Notes under the pieces: generated by a model
What the model saw: the letters and a program-made list of their open reading frames with translations, nothing else
What the model was told of the DNA's origin: nothing
The model's database searches: none
Part shown: positions 1 to 11,848 of the stretch, piece after piece
How the letters are laid out: each line of letters starts with the position of its first letter
Numbering within the stretch: the first letter of the stretch is position 1
NCBI GenBank assembly: GCA_013399875.1
Contig: VXAZ01001058.1
Location: 764,823 to 828,822, forward strand
Direction of reading: 5' to 3'
DNA: 64,000 nucleotides
From: Gymnorhina tibicen
Lineage: Eukaryota; Chordata; Aves; Passeriformes; Artamidae
Made by a program: the position numbers and the translations under genes

Positions 1-58
1 AATGAAGGAACTTGGTATTCTATTGCAAGAACCCTCTAACAGTTCGGATTTTTTATCT

Positions 59-90
59 GGTTGGTTTTTTGTTTGGTTGGTTTTTTTAAG
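59..90. repeat. Imperfect 16-bp GT-rich duplication
   Basis: Two copies of a GGTTGG-plus-T-run unit lie head to tail with a 16-bp spacing. Similar G/T-rich blocks recur near 55050-55100 and 58744-58786. This looks like low-complexity sequence, and I see no sign of function. Confidence 0.6.
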
Positions 91-1591
91 GTACTGACAA
101 TTATAGAAACTTGGGGTATTTTCCAAACACTGAAAAGCAGTCCAGTATTGTTTCCACAACTGATTCTCTGGGAGTATTGATGGCGTTAAGGGAAAAGAAA
201 CAACAACATTTTAGAAAATGTGGCTGCACCCCCTAAATGAAATAAACGAGCTATAGCCTCTTTTCATGATAGAGTTGAATTCAGCTTTGAAAATTCTGTG
301 TATTTTCCCTTCTTTTATCAGTCGGTTGTGTTTCACCACATAGCTCTTTACAAGACAGGAACTGAGGCACCTCTCATGCTGTCACCTTTACCACTAAAAC
401 AACTTTCTTGCACAGCTTGGGATTAAAATAATTTTTCCTTTGGCTAATATGAAGGTTGTTAATTCCTGTAACACAAGTGTTGTTTATCTAACACAGGCAA
501 ATAATATATTTATTAATGGCAAATTTAATTGAATAGCTTAGCTGCTTAATGTGTGCAGACTGTGTCGTTTGTGTCCTTAAATGGCAAATAATTTCTTCAT
601 TGTCATCGTTTTCACTGGGTGGAATGGATGTGTACATAACCGTTCGAGCTGTTTGCCTTGCTTCCTTTTGGGTAGGCCAATACCCCACTTTGCTCGGAAG
701 TGCATTGCTTTCATTTCTGTCATTAACTACAGGGAGATTAGAGAGAAATCACTTTTTCCCCTGATCAGACCATTTGCAAAGTTTAGCATAATCTGAACTA
801 CTCTGCTGTGCTCTAAACTTGACCCCAGTGATGTTTCTGGCAGTCCTTGTCTCCCAGGCTGTAACTCTGGCTGAGCACAGTGACGGCTCTTGTCCTGCAG
901 CAGCAGAGTCACGACAGCACCACAGCACATTCCTCAGTTCAAATCTTGTACCAGGCTCACAGAGAGAGAGTACAACAAATAAATGAAAATGAAATCAGCT
1001 GCTCTTAAATAAAATAAGAATTGCAGAAGGATATAGCTTACCTTGTGAGCTCCATTTCATAATGACAGTTGGTTTATTACACCTTTTACAGACCATGTGT
1101 TTAATCAATATAAAACTCTAATAATGTAACAAGATCCTGCAATGTTTTCTGACAAGTACTTGTAAATTTTTCTGGAATACTTCTTGTTAAACAAAGATTA
1201 AATGTGGCTATTAAAAGCGGGCAATAATGTTCCAGGAAGAGAGCTTTATTTCTACACGTGAAATGGGTACTGGGAAAGGCTCTGTAAACTTAAAAAAATG
1301 AGGTAGTGACAGAGTAGCTATTACTTTATATAAATAGTCCAATAAGCAAAGCTGCACTTGCCTTGGACTACATGACTGTGAGATTCTCAGCAGCACAGAA
1401 AGCAAATAAAAATGGTGTTCATTCCTATATATCAGCACTTCAAGTAAAATAATCTGAATTGCATCAATTCCATGATATTAATCGATACTGTTTAATTAAA
1501 TCACCTCGACATGCATTGCTGAGGTTATTACTCACTCTGTAATGGTGGCACCAACCTGGCTATTGTCTCTTTAAGTTTCTGAGTACAAAGC

Positions 1592-1666
1592 AACTTGGAA
1601 TGATGCTGGACAAAAAAACTTGAAATGATGCAGAACATAAAAACTTGAAATGATGCCGAACATAAC
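1592..1666. repeat. Three-copy 25-bp minisatellite
   Basis: Three adjacent copies of a 25-bp unit start at 1592, 1617 and 1642. Each begins AACTTG(G/A)AATGATGC and ends in an A-rich stretch. The copies differ at only a few positions, so the expansion is probably fairly recent. No coding or RNA role is evident. Confidence 0.85.
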
Positions 1667-4600
1667 TGAGGTTTTAATTTGCTGTCTGAATCAGTGAGTG
1701 CCAGATTACGAACATCCTCTGAACTCCCACTGATCATCAGCTACGCACGGAAAAAGTCTTCCTGAGCCGTTGTAACCAACTGTATGAGCTGATGTTCATT
1801 ATAGAAGAAGATTGTTCAAGTTTTTGACCTTCCGAAGAGGTAGAAGGTTTCAGTGCTGCAGGATAACTACTTAATCCTTAAACAAATGCTAAGAGCATGC
1901 CCAAAGCTTAGGTTTCTTTTAGGAAAGAAAGTAAACTGATGCCAATAAGCATAAGAAGATCATCTGCATGATAGAAATTGAGCATATCAGAAATTTTCAG
2001 GCAGCAGTTAACCTTGTGGGTGAAACATAATTCTGTGGGATAGAAAAAGCATTTTCTGGGTTTTCCCAGACAGGTTTTGTGGCTCAGACCCCATAAAGAG
2101 TCTGATTTTGCTTGGCTTTGAGGGGTCTGACACCCACATCTGCTGCTCTTCCCTTAGAAGCTGACTCATAGCACAACAAAGAATAGAAAGCACTTGGGTC
2201 TGGAAGGAGACAAAATAGAGCTGAACTGTCCCGTAGTGTTCGGACAGTGTGAGAATCCTGCTTGACTAATTCTGGTGAGAGTTGAATATAAAATTAACCT
2301 GGGAGAATCACTCCCTGCTCCCTCTCTGGTGAATGGCTTAACCACTAGCTTCAAATGTCTCTACAGTGTCATACTCCTGATAGAGAAATGTAATTTTACA
2401 TCGTCACTGAAGATCATTCCAGACCTGCTCAGGCAAGATCTCAATGTTTACTGCCCATTGCCAGTTATGTAATTCAGTGTTAAATCTAGATTTATGTGAT
2501 TTTGAGATAAAGATTACATTTGCTCTAATCCTGGGATAATCCTTGCTTATTTTTGGAGATCCTTGAAAACAAACTCTGTGACAAGATCTATCCATAAGTA
2601 TTCTTAAAAACTTAAGATGATCAATTGACAGCAACCCTCTTTTTTGGCAGTTTTCCTGGCTAAGTAAAGTCTTCTGATGCTCATCCAAAGATGTAAGAGA
2701 TTGCATTTTTCTCCTTGTGCAAATCACAAGCCAGACTTCTGAAGTTAATCATGGTTTAATGATATGTACCAATATGAGTTAGATGAGAATCAGGTGAAGT
2801 GCTTAAAACCAGGTAATGAAAGAACTCGCTCATAAAAACCCACCAACTAATTTCTTCATAATACTATGGAATAATGATTTCTGAATATACAGTACTTCAG
2901 AAGGACAGTATTTTATTTCTACTCCTTCAGCTTCTTATATAAAAATATTTATAATAACTCTGATACCTGTCTTTCGAGTGTTCGGAGCTAGTGGCAAAAT
3001 TTTTTTAGGTTTTTTTTGTAGTTAGCATGACAGCAAGTGTTACAGTTTCCAGGCCTCTGTGTAAGTGCGTGAGTAACAGCCTGGGTGACAGCCCAGATCG
3101 TGAAAACACCGGCTGAGTGTAGGAAGGGAATGTGCAGAGCCGAGTCTGGGGCAGGATTAACATTGCTCAGCCTAGGGAGTGAATAATCTGTGTTCTCTCT
3201 ACTGCACTTCAGCTGAATGGCTGCTGTGGGAAGGCCTCCACTTACAAACAACAAACTGCTTCCAATAAGATATTATTGATTGATATTTAATTGATTATTT
3301 GGAAACTTCTTGTTTATATAGGAAAAAGTGACTCTGGGAAAGACTTTCGTCCTGCGTGATTTTTTGTCCTGGGGAATGATGCAACCAGACTATTTTGGAG
3401 GACAGGGGCTCAAGCTCCTTCCCTGATGTTCTGGCGTGGCATTTATGTGTTGTGGTGGCTGCAGAGGTGTGAGCGTGACTCTTCCCTCTGCCTGTGCTCT
3501 CAGCAGCCCCGTGGCAGGACTTGCTCCTGTGTCACACTGGAGTGTACTCTCAACTCAGTGCTGTGGATTTAAATACGGATTTACCTTCCCTTTTCCTGGG
3601 AGAAACTGAAAGAGAAATCCAAATTTCATTTCTTCCACATGGGTTTTAGTGGGCTCTTGGGTTTGCTGTGTAGATTTTATTCACAAAACAAATGTAACAG
3701 CCAACAAACCTGTGCCTCTTCTGAGGCTTGTGGACAGATAATTACAGCAGCAGCGCTGTGGGACCAAATGCCAGCAGCTTCCTTCAGGTGGAATTTTAAG
3801 CATCATAGGTAGTTCCTGGTAAATCTGGTTTAGAATTAAGCCATTAAAAAAAAAAATCAATCTTCTTCCTAATCTCCCAAACCATCTTATTCTCTCCCTT
3901 TATTTTTTCTTTCAGTTTTGCTAGTGTAGGTTCATTGCAGGTTCTAATCCCTCAGCTTTCCTATTTTGCATGCAAATTTGTTTCTTTTTCACAGGATCTT
4001 GTTTTCAGAGTTGTTGGTTTGGGGTTTTTTTGTCACACATTCATGGAGCTAGTGTAATTTTCCCCTCCCCAATTTCTTCTCCAGCAGCTCCAACTGCAAG
4101 GACAGCCAATGTTTATAGTGAGAAGGTTAAAATATTCTGGATATCTTCCGTTGCTTCCTCCCGTTTACTGACTCTGCAGTTTCAATATGAAATCTACTAT
4201 AATGTGGAAGCTGTTTGCAATATAGTGTAAGGGCTTCCTACCATATGCTCTCCCATCTGTGATAAGAATGAGGGCTTTGGAAAAAAAGGCAAAAATTTCA
4301 GTGTGACTGGAGTTGAACTGCATGCAATTTCTGCCTGCTTTGAGGAAATCTTGAAAAGTAAATATGTGCATTATACATGTCATGAATTCTTCTGCCTCCT
4401 GTTTATTCCCCATTGCTGATCAAGCATTTTCTGTGTAAAAAATAGTGGCTAAGATGCCTGGAGAATGAGTGGAACTGAATGCACCTCAGGAGCTGTGGTT
4501 CACTAATCAGTTTGCAGACACTTTAATTGCTTTCAGTGACTTTTAGACCTTCAGTGCTGACCGACACTTTGGAGAGGGTATGTGCAGCTTTGCTGTAAAG

Positions 4601-7600
4601 ATGTTAAACTTACACACAAGTGTCACTGTAACTTCTTTAAGACCTTCTGTGGAACCTGCCTGCCCCAGTTACCTCTGGTATTTCCAGTGTAAGTGAGGCC
4701 CGACAGGAAGAGGTGTATCGGTTGTACTAGACACCTTAAACATCCCCAAACAACCAAAAAACCCGCAGGAGAAGGCAAAAAGAGGAACTGTTTAATTACT
4801 TTTAAATCTTACAAGTTTCTGTATTGCAAAGATCTTTCCTCTTGACGTGTCTGATGTTCCCATTTCTTACCACTCTGCAATGGAGTTAGCAAACCTGGAT
4901 TTGGAGTTAAAAGGTTCACTGTCTTTTACAGTAGGTTTGAATTTGGCTCTCCATAAATACTCCTTTTGCTACTCTGGATCTTCCATTCATAAATAGTTTA
5001 TAGTCAATAGATTATTAACCTCTAATAGCATTACAACATGGAAATAATAGTAAAAAATGTAATAATCCCGTTACTGTTGGGTATTACCTATAAGCAAATA
5101 ACAGACTTTATCAGACATAACAATCATTTATTCTCCATTAAAAATCGACTAGACTTGCACTTTATAGACCAACCCTTAATACACAGTGTCATCTAAAATA
5201 CACAGAATGCGGTATGCAGACAAAATATTTCAGAAAAACAGCCAATATTTTGGTCAACAACAATTATTCAGTAGCCAAGAGAGATCCAAGAAGGGAAACA
5301 GACAAATATTTTCTGTATGATTAGCTAATTTAAGTAATGGCATTCTTTCTGAAACCACATTAAGCAAGGCAAACAGTCAGTATGCTTTAAGGGACTCTGC
5401 TAACTATTCTTTGATACCTAGAAATGGAAAAGTTTAAAAACTAGAAGCTTTGCTTTTTCTTCTATAGCTCTTGGTTTACTGTTTCCTCATCTTCTGGCTG
5501 TCATTTAATTCAGTATAACTGATATATTTATAATACATATTTAATTCAGATGCCAATTCTTGTTGCATTTTGAGGAGCAAATATGTTGTGCTTTCCTGTC
5601 AGGAGTCTCAGATGGTGTCTGGAGCCTCTGTGAGTAACTACAGCACTAGGGGTCACTGGCACTCCATCAGTAGCAGGCGTCTGGTGACAAACACGGTTGG
5701 GTTTGTCGCAGCAATGAGCCCAATTTCCTGTGAATTTCAGGAATATTGGTGCTGCCAAACAGGCGACTGCTTTAAGGTCTAACGTATACACACAAGTAGG
5801 CACTATATGTGTTTACAGAGAGACGTTTGTGAAAGATCACAAACTATCCAGAGCTCGTATTCCTTGGATTCTTGGGTTTCTCATCCCTCCCAAATTCTTG
5901 GGCTGTGTTGTTTCTTTGTGTATTTCAGACTAACCTACAGTCAGCCTATAAACAGCTCTACTCGTGTTCCATGGGGGCTTGGAAACTCCATACCTTTGGA
6001 TCCAGGTCACAGTGATCAGCGTGGGGCACTAAAATGCTCTCCCTGTGAGGTTTTTGCAGCACTGGGCTCCTTGTTGCCAAGAGATGTTGAGCACAGAATA
6101 TCAACTGGTTCTCAGAAAAAAATTCTAATCACTGAAGATCAGACTCACAGTATTGTGTTACAAATTATAATTAGTGTATTTAATGACCCTTCTACTAAAA
6201 ATGTCAGTTGATAAAGCATAAAAGTTGCATTTTTAATCCTGTTAATAGAATTGCTGTATTTTCAGTACTTTTTCATATTGAAAATGAAGGTCTAAATGAT
6301 GAATTAAGGAATCTCTGTCTTGGTTTTCCAGAAAAGGAAGCTGGCAGTACATGCAGGCAAATGTTTTCGTATCTCCAGAGTAATTTTAAATGTGCTTTGC
6401 CTTCCTCACTTGCATCACATCAACGTGTCTTTAGTTACATCTCTGTAACTACGTGGTCTGATCCTCTGTTCTGCTATTTCATGTTATCTGCTCCCACAAA
6501 CCAGTCAGTTTCCAACTGCTCCACTGGGAATGTTATCAGATTTCCAACTGGACATGCTGCCTGTGAACACTGACATTCCAGCCACTTGGATCACTCTGCC
6601 TGTGGTAACTTGGCAGGTATTGGTACTTTTGTACCTGTTCATTTCCTCACCATATATAAATAGTTCTTGTTATAGTGATTTTTCCCTGAGGTGCACACAT
6701 ATTGGTTTGTTTATTTACTCAGCTTTTATTTGAGCTGGCCTCTGCATCTTATGTGATTTGGTCCTTATAAATCAGTGCACTTTACTGTGATATGAGTACA
6801 GTAACTTGCAGCCAAAGCAGCTTTTAAAATCCTACTGTCAGATGAAGCAGGTTAATATATTAGTTCATTAATTCAAATAAAAAATCCCCCTTAGATACAC
6901 CTTTGTCTGTTAGAGTGCTGCTGATTTGGCTGATAAGAGCATAGCTGTGTTGTGATAAGGTCCTTTGTCACTTTTAGAACTCATTTGGAGCTGAGATATT
7001 TCTGAGTTTTCATTGGAAACAAGTAAAGGAGAGTGGGAATTCTGACTGACATCATCTCCTGTTTCAGCTGTTGTGAACTGACAGCAAGGCCAGCACCATA
7101 AAGCAGTGCTGTAGGAATGCTCTTCCCACTGAGGTTGGTGTTTGATCATTAAGGAGATAGCACTCAAGGGGCACTGCCATGGACAGCAGAAATACAAGCT
7201 GTCAAATCTTGGTTTCAGCCTGGCCAAGATTTTTCACTGAATCTGCTTTTCTCATAAAACAGAACCATTAAAAGGAAATCAAGTGATTTCATTTTTTATT
7301 TTCCTATGTGGTTTGAGTGAACAGATGAGAATTAGTTCTAAACAAATTAACAAAGATTTAGTGCTTCATCCTGCTGTCACTGAAACAAAAATCTAAGTGC
7401 TGGTTAATGTCAAAAAAGCGTAAGATGCAGAAATGAAGAGGAAACCGAAGCGTGTGACTCAGTGTGGTCTTTGTGGCATCTCCCATTACGCTGTTGTGAT
7501 TTTCAGAGTATTTCTGTGGGAGCATCACAAAGAGACTCAGCTGTGACTGTGGCGCAGCTGGCCAAGGCGCAGGGTACGCATGTACCTGAAGGAAGTCCCT

Positions 7601-7641
7601 CCCCCAGACTCTGCATCGCACAAGTACAGAGAAAAGACCAC

Positions 7642-7689
7642 AGATAGATGTGATGAGGAAATACGAGATAGATGTGATGAGGAAATAAG
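7642..7689. repeat. 24-bp tandem duplication
   Basis: Two direct copies of a 24-bp unit (AGATAGATGTGATGAGGAAA followed by four bases) lie back to back at 7642 and 7666 and are nearly identical. The unit length is a multiple of three, so antisense open frames show a repeated peptide. I regard that as a by-product and not evidence of coding. Confidence 0.85.
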
Positions 7690-8228
7690 AAATAGAAACA
7701 TGAAATAATAATGGAACAACTTACGTTGTGCATTCTAAATGGCAGTCACAGTACACCTGCTGCTTCATCACTGCTAAATGTTTTGAAGACAAGACATTAA
7801 ATTGTATGAAATTGCTGTGAGGTCAAGCTGATCATGCTGATGCCTTTTCATCTTCTGAATCTATGACTCTAATTGCTCCTCTCTTCGAATGTTGTGCAGT
7901 TACAAACCCAGATAATCCATTTCAATGCCCTCTGTGTAATCCCAAGTGAAGGAGAAAAAAAATAGGAGCAAAAATCTGTCATTGTAAAAATCAATGGCAA
8001 GGCATGCACTCACTTCAGCAGCACCAGGATTTTTCCCTCAGAGTTTAAATGAAAGTGAAGAATATTTTCGGAGAAAAATGTGTAACTGCTCAGGTTAAAA
8101 GACTCAAAAATAGGCCCCGCTCTTGCAGGTCTGTGGGCACTGAGAGACAACTGTTAAATGCAACTGGCTTTTGGAATGAATTGTTTGCTTTCAGATCACT
8201 TGACATATTCTGTATTTCCATGTCTTTT

Positions 8229-8297
8229 TGTCTATATCTATAAATTTATTTATTGAGATAACTATGTCTATATCTATATCTACCTATATATATATAA
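8229..8297. repeat. AT-rich TCTATA/TATATA simple repeat
   Basis: A degenerate TCTATA/TATA microsatellite is interrupted by a T/A-rich insert. It ends in a (TA)n run at about 8285-8296. It is likely to be length-polymorphic. No other role is apparent. Confidence 0.8.
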
Positions 8298-10659
8298 ACA
8301 TGAAATACTGGGCAGAGGAACATTTTTGCTCATGTACCGGCTCTGGTTTTCCTCTTGTCTGCAGTTCTTTGCCACGTCAATGGGGCTTCCCCCAGACCTG
8401 TCCTTTGAGCCTTCCAAAGAGGGAACATTACTGCTTAAAAAAACCCAACCAAACGAAAATGGGAATTAATAAACTGATCAGAACAATTAGCATTTTAATG
8501 ACATAAGGTGTATTACATATATCAGTTGATGTATCCCACTGCAGACGAACCAAGAAGTCTCAGGGTGAGGACGGATCTTTTCATTACCTTGTTGGGTGTG
8601 GATTAATCAGTTTTCTACATTTCCCATTAGGTTGTGGGGATTCAGGTCTCTCCACTCTCGTGTTTTCCTAATGCCAGCTCTTCCTTCACAATTAGTTGTG
8701 TTAATTACCCAGAAAAGATGAGGCATACTTGCCAAAATAACATATTGCTAATGAAACAGGAAGATGTTTTCTCATTACTGAGTTGTATGAATTGCTGTGA
8801 TTTCCATGAGCAGTGCACAGGAAAGGATTTCATCACAAAAGCATTGGCCAGGACAGAGTTTGCACAGCTGACGTGCTGTCACCTGCACTCGCAGGCACAG
8901 ACTGGAACTGGGACACGCACTCTGCAGGGCGAAATTTGACAAGTGGCCTAACCTTCAGCTGGTACTTCAGTAAAATGCCCACCAAACCAAAAGTAACATT
9001 GGGCAAGAAATGGGTGCATTTGCTCATCTCTGAAGGGACTGAAGACAACAGTTAATTCAAAAGTCACTCGGCTTTGAGAAAGACTCGAGACCCAAATCTG
9101 GTTTGTGGGGATAACAGGATAGCAGAAGATGAGGAGGATGATGTTGACAAAATATGAAGTGTCCATTACTACCTACTAAAAGTAAACGGTTTGCAGAGGG
9201 CTTTGGAAGGGAACGGTATTGATGTATAAAATTTAATAATTAGTTAGTGACCTTTCAGAATTACTTTTAAAAACATTAAGGAAAAAGTAATAGCTTAGAT
9301 TAATTTTTTTTCTCTCACAAGACCAAATTAAAAAATTACTCTGTTCAGTGAGTAGCAGCATCCTAGATGAAGGATCCTAGATTCCAGTTTCTGTATTTGG
9401 GCTGAAAAATGAAATAAGTGCTTCCAAGTCTATTGTTTCAACAATGATGTTGCAAAATATGAAGAGAAGGGAAAGAACGTAATTTTGCAAGCATAATATG
9501 ACTGGCATTAAAACTCTCTCTCACTCTGCATTTCTGTGACAACTTCTGCCCTTCTTTCATTCTAGTTACCCTGAATGACTGAAAGGCCTTAAAAGCCTGT
9601 GCACAAAACATCTCCAAACAGTGCACAGAATAACTGAATGTAAAAGCATAGAGACAGTAACTGTAGAAGTAAAAAGAAATGAGAATCTTGGTTTGGTTTT
9701 CTTATTATTCCAATATATTTTTTTCTTAAATTGCTTTGGTAACAGAACTGCCCACACCTGTATCTGGAGACAAAGCTCTTCCTTTGCACTTTACATACTT
9801 TGCATAGGATTCTTTCTGGAGCTTCTTCACCAGAACGCAGATTAACTGGAATGTTATCCTGGCACATTCCACCCTGCTACTGAATGAAGCTGCACATTGA
9901 CTTCCTCCTCCAGAGCATGACTGTTTTGTCTGGGACAAAGTGTTATTTAATAATAATTCTCTTGTGTTGTACAACACTGCAAGGTTTTGGCCACAACATC
10001 TGTCAATAACAGTTATTTATCTTCTGTCAGGTAGCGGATATTCTGAGCTGGTACATTTGTGTTTGCAGTACAATGCACTTCTAGAGGTCTCCTTCATTTC
10101 AGCTCTGGAGAACATCTCAGGAGCTGGGAATCCTTCCAAAGCTGACATGAACCTCTGAAATGAATTCACACCACCACACAAAATGCAGCCTTTTCTCACT
10201 GCATGGGTAATCATGTACTTCTCAGTGTTGGCAAACAGAAAGTGTGCAAAGTTTATTTTGATAGACTATTTACAGCTTCAGTGTTGTGGATGTTAATACA
10301 CAGACGAATGTTTTTATTGCTCCCAAACACGTACTCCACGAAGGAAGAAAATGACTATAGATTCTTGTAGCTACTTCTTTTTTCGTTTTGTTTTGTTTGG
10401 GCTGTGTTAAATTGCATTTTGCTGCAATTCTATCCGCCAAGGATAATATAAATCTCATTATTAAGCTTGACCAAATGTTTGGTTTGGTATTGATACCTTC
10501 TGTAATTGAAAACCTGAGGTCGGTTTTTTTCCTCCAGCACTTTTGAAGACTATTTTAGACCAAATGTAGGTATTTTTGCTGCCATTTTTGCAATATGTAT
10601 AAAGTACTCCATTACACACCCTTCACATTATTTCCCTATTCCGCGTGCACCACACTTGA

Positions 10660-11525
10660 TTTGGCTCGCGACTGTTGCAGTGGCTTGGGGAGAGCTGAAA
10701 ACACGATAAATTGGGATGAGGGAAGGAGCCAAAAGCTCGCCACGTGCAGCAGCACACTCAAGCCAGCGCGTCCCTCCCGGCAGCCGCAGGGATGCGGTGT
10801 TTGGGTGCCGGGAGGAGCGAGGCTGGTGCGTGTCCGTGCGAGCGGCTCTGGGATGCTGCTGGAGCAGCCGGCTGCGGCCGCAGGGATGCTCTGCCTGCCC
10901 GCACGCCCGGAGCCGCCTCTGCCCTGCCCTGTGCCCTGCCCTGCCCGCCGAGGATGAGCCGGGTTCCAACCCCTGAGACCGGCGCCGCTGCCACCTCCCT
11001 CCGCGCCCGGGGGGACGGGGCAGAGCCCGAGCAGGCGCTGGGCAGTGGGGACCAGGCAGGGGCCGGGCAGGGGGCGGGCAGGGCCGGGCAGCGGGGGCCG
11101 GTGCGCGCATCCCTGCTCCGCCGCCGCCGGCCCCGGCAGCCCTGAGCGCCTCGCTGGCCGTGACCTTCTCCCCGTGATCTCCCTCTCGTGCAGAAAGTCA
11201 AACAAGTCAATGAGGAAATCGAGAACTTAAAAAAAAAAGAAAGAAAAAAGAGCGCGCAACACCAACCCCTGCCTGTGTGGATGATTTCAGGGCTGATCAG
11301 CATCACCTAAAGGGAAACTTTGGTGACGCCCGGGGAGCCGCCGTGCTGTTCCGGCGGGATGCGGGCGCTGCCCGTGTGAAGCGCATCCCGGCGGCGGGCG
11401 GGAGCGGCAGCGCTGCCCCCGAGCCCCCGGCCCTGCCCAGCGCCCGGCGCGGACACGGGGGTGCCGGGCACGGGGCTGCTCGCCTGCCTCGGGCAGCTGC
11501 GGCTCCGCACCGAGATCTGAATCAA
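10660..11525 (+). promoter_or_regulatory. TMEM132D: CpG island, probable TMEM132D promoter
   Basis: GC content and CpG frequency jump here relative to the AT-rich flanks, peaking at about 10780-11160 and again at 11320-11515. The island ends roughly 245 bases before the start codon at 11770, the usual position for a vertebrate CpG-island promoter. Visible motifs include a CACGTG E-box at 10741-10746 and Sp1-type GGGCGGG boxes around 11072-11078. I see no convincing TATA box, so dispersed transcription starts are likely. The exact start site and any noncoding first exon cannot be read from the sequence. Long open frames on both strands here come from stop-poor GC-rich composition. Confidence 0.85.
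11059..11097 (+). promoter_or_regulatory. G-quadruplex-forming motif in the CpG island
   Basis: Seven runs of three to five G, separated by one to four bases, occupy 39 bases (11059-11062, 11065-11067, 11070-11074, 11076-11078, 11081-11083, 11086-11088, 11093-11097). Four such runs already satisfy the usual quadruplex pattern. The G-rich strand is the coding strand, so the structure could form in promoter DNA. It could also form in the 5' leader RNA if transcription starts upstream of it. Confidence 0.8.
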
Positions 11526-11585
11526 AACTGATTGCTTTTCATTTATTGCGAGGAGAGGGGTTTTCTTTCACAGCATCATCTGTTT

Positions 11586-11613
11586 TGAAGAAAGGAGGGA
11601 GGAAGGGGGAGGG
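11586..11613 (+). repeat. Polypurine tract in the likely 5' leader
   Basis: An almost pure A/G stretch contains several G runs, including one of five. It lies between the CpG island and the start codon. Such tracts can form triplex or two-layer quadruplex structures. Whether it is transcribed depends on the unmapped start site. Confidence 0.55.
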
Positions 11614-11651
11614 TTAAAGCCAAAGAAGTAAGTCTTCTCTCCGAAGGAAAA

Positions 11652-11722
11652 ATGCATTTTGCGCTTTCCACATGACCTTTTCTGAAAATGTAGCCTCTCC
11701 AGCTGACCGATTTTTATTTTGA
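11652..11722 (+). promoter_or_regulatory. Cluster of three upstream ORFs before TMEM132D
   Basis: Three upstream ATGs precede the main start within about 120 bases, all out of frame with it. The first (11652-11675) encodes seven residues and has A at -3. Its TGA overlaps the second ATG in an ATGA arrangement. The second uORF (11672-11722) encodes sixteen residues but has a weak context. The third (11688-11693) is a bare ATG-TAG. All stop before 11770, so a scanning ribosome would have to leak past them or reinitiate. They matter only if transcription starts upstream of 11652, which is likely but not shown. Confidence 0.6.
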
Positions 11723-11769
11723 CTACAAAGTGTGTGAAACTGAGCCCTAAGTGCTCTGCAAAGCCTAGG

Positions 11770-11848
11770 ATGTGTGCTTCTGGGATTAGCAATATGGGGC
11801 ATCTGTTGTCACCTCTCCTCTTGAGCTTGGCAGCAGTTTTTTCCAAAG
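11770..11848 (+). CDS. TMEM132D: TMEM132D coding exon 1 (signal peptide)
   Basis: This exon encodes residues 1-26 plus the first base of codon 27. The peptide starts MCASGISNMG, continues through a hydrophobic leucine-rich core and ends AAVFSK. That matches the start of vertebrate TMEM132D in length and pattern, including the AA-x-FSK end followed by Val. It is a typical secretory signal sequence, fitting a type I membrane protein. The start is the first ATG after an in-frame TGA at 11704-11706, with A at -3. A second in-frame ATG at 11794 (Met9) has A at -3 and G at +4, a stronger context, and would still leave the hydrophobic core intact, so it could serve as an alternative start. The exon ends AAAG and is followed by a consensus GTAAGT donor (phase 1). 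The transcribed 5' boundary is unknown. Confidence 0.92.

Larger units (their letters stand above)
1..10640. other. Gene-free upstream flank
   Basis: I recognise no exon, RNA gene or intact transposon in this stretch. All open frames are short, lack family resemblance and overlap one another on both strands, as expected by chance in AT-rich noncoding DNA. The sequence is CpG-poor. It contains a few small tandem repeats, listed separately, and many A- or T-runs. In human the neighbour upstream of TMEM132D is FZD10, so this is probably part of the intergenic space between those two genes. That last point is inference from known vertebrate gene order; nothing of FZD10 is visible here. Confidence 0.75.

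Noticed and set aside
10595..11306. Several overlapping open frames of 120-189 codons on both strands over the CpG island
   Set aside because: They are Pro/Ala/Arg/Gly-rich translations of GC-rich DNA with few stop codons. They overlap in multiple frames and match no protein family.
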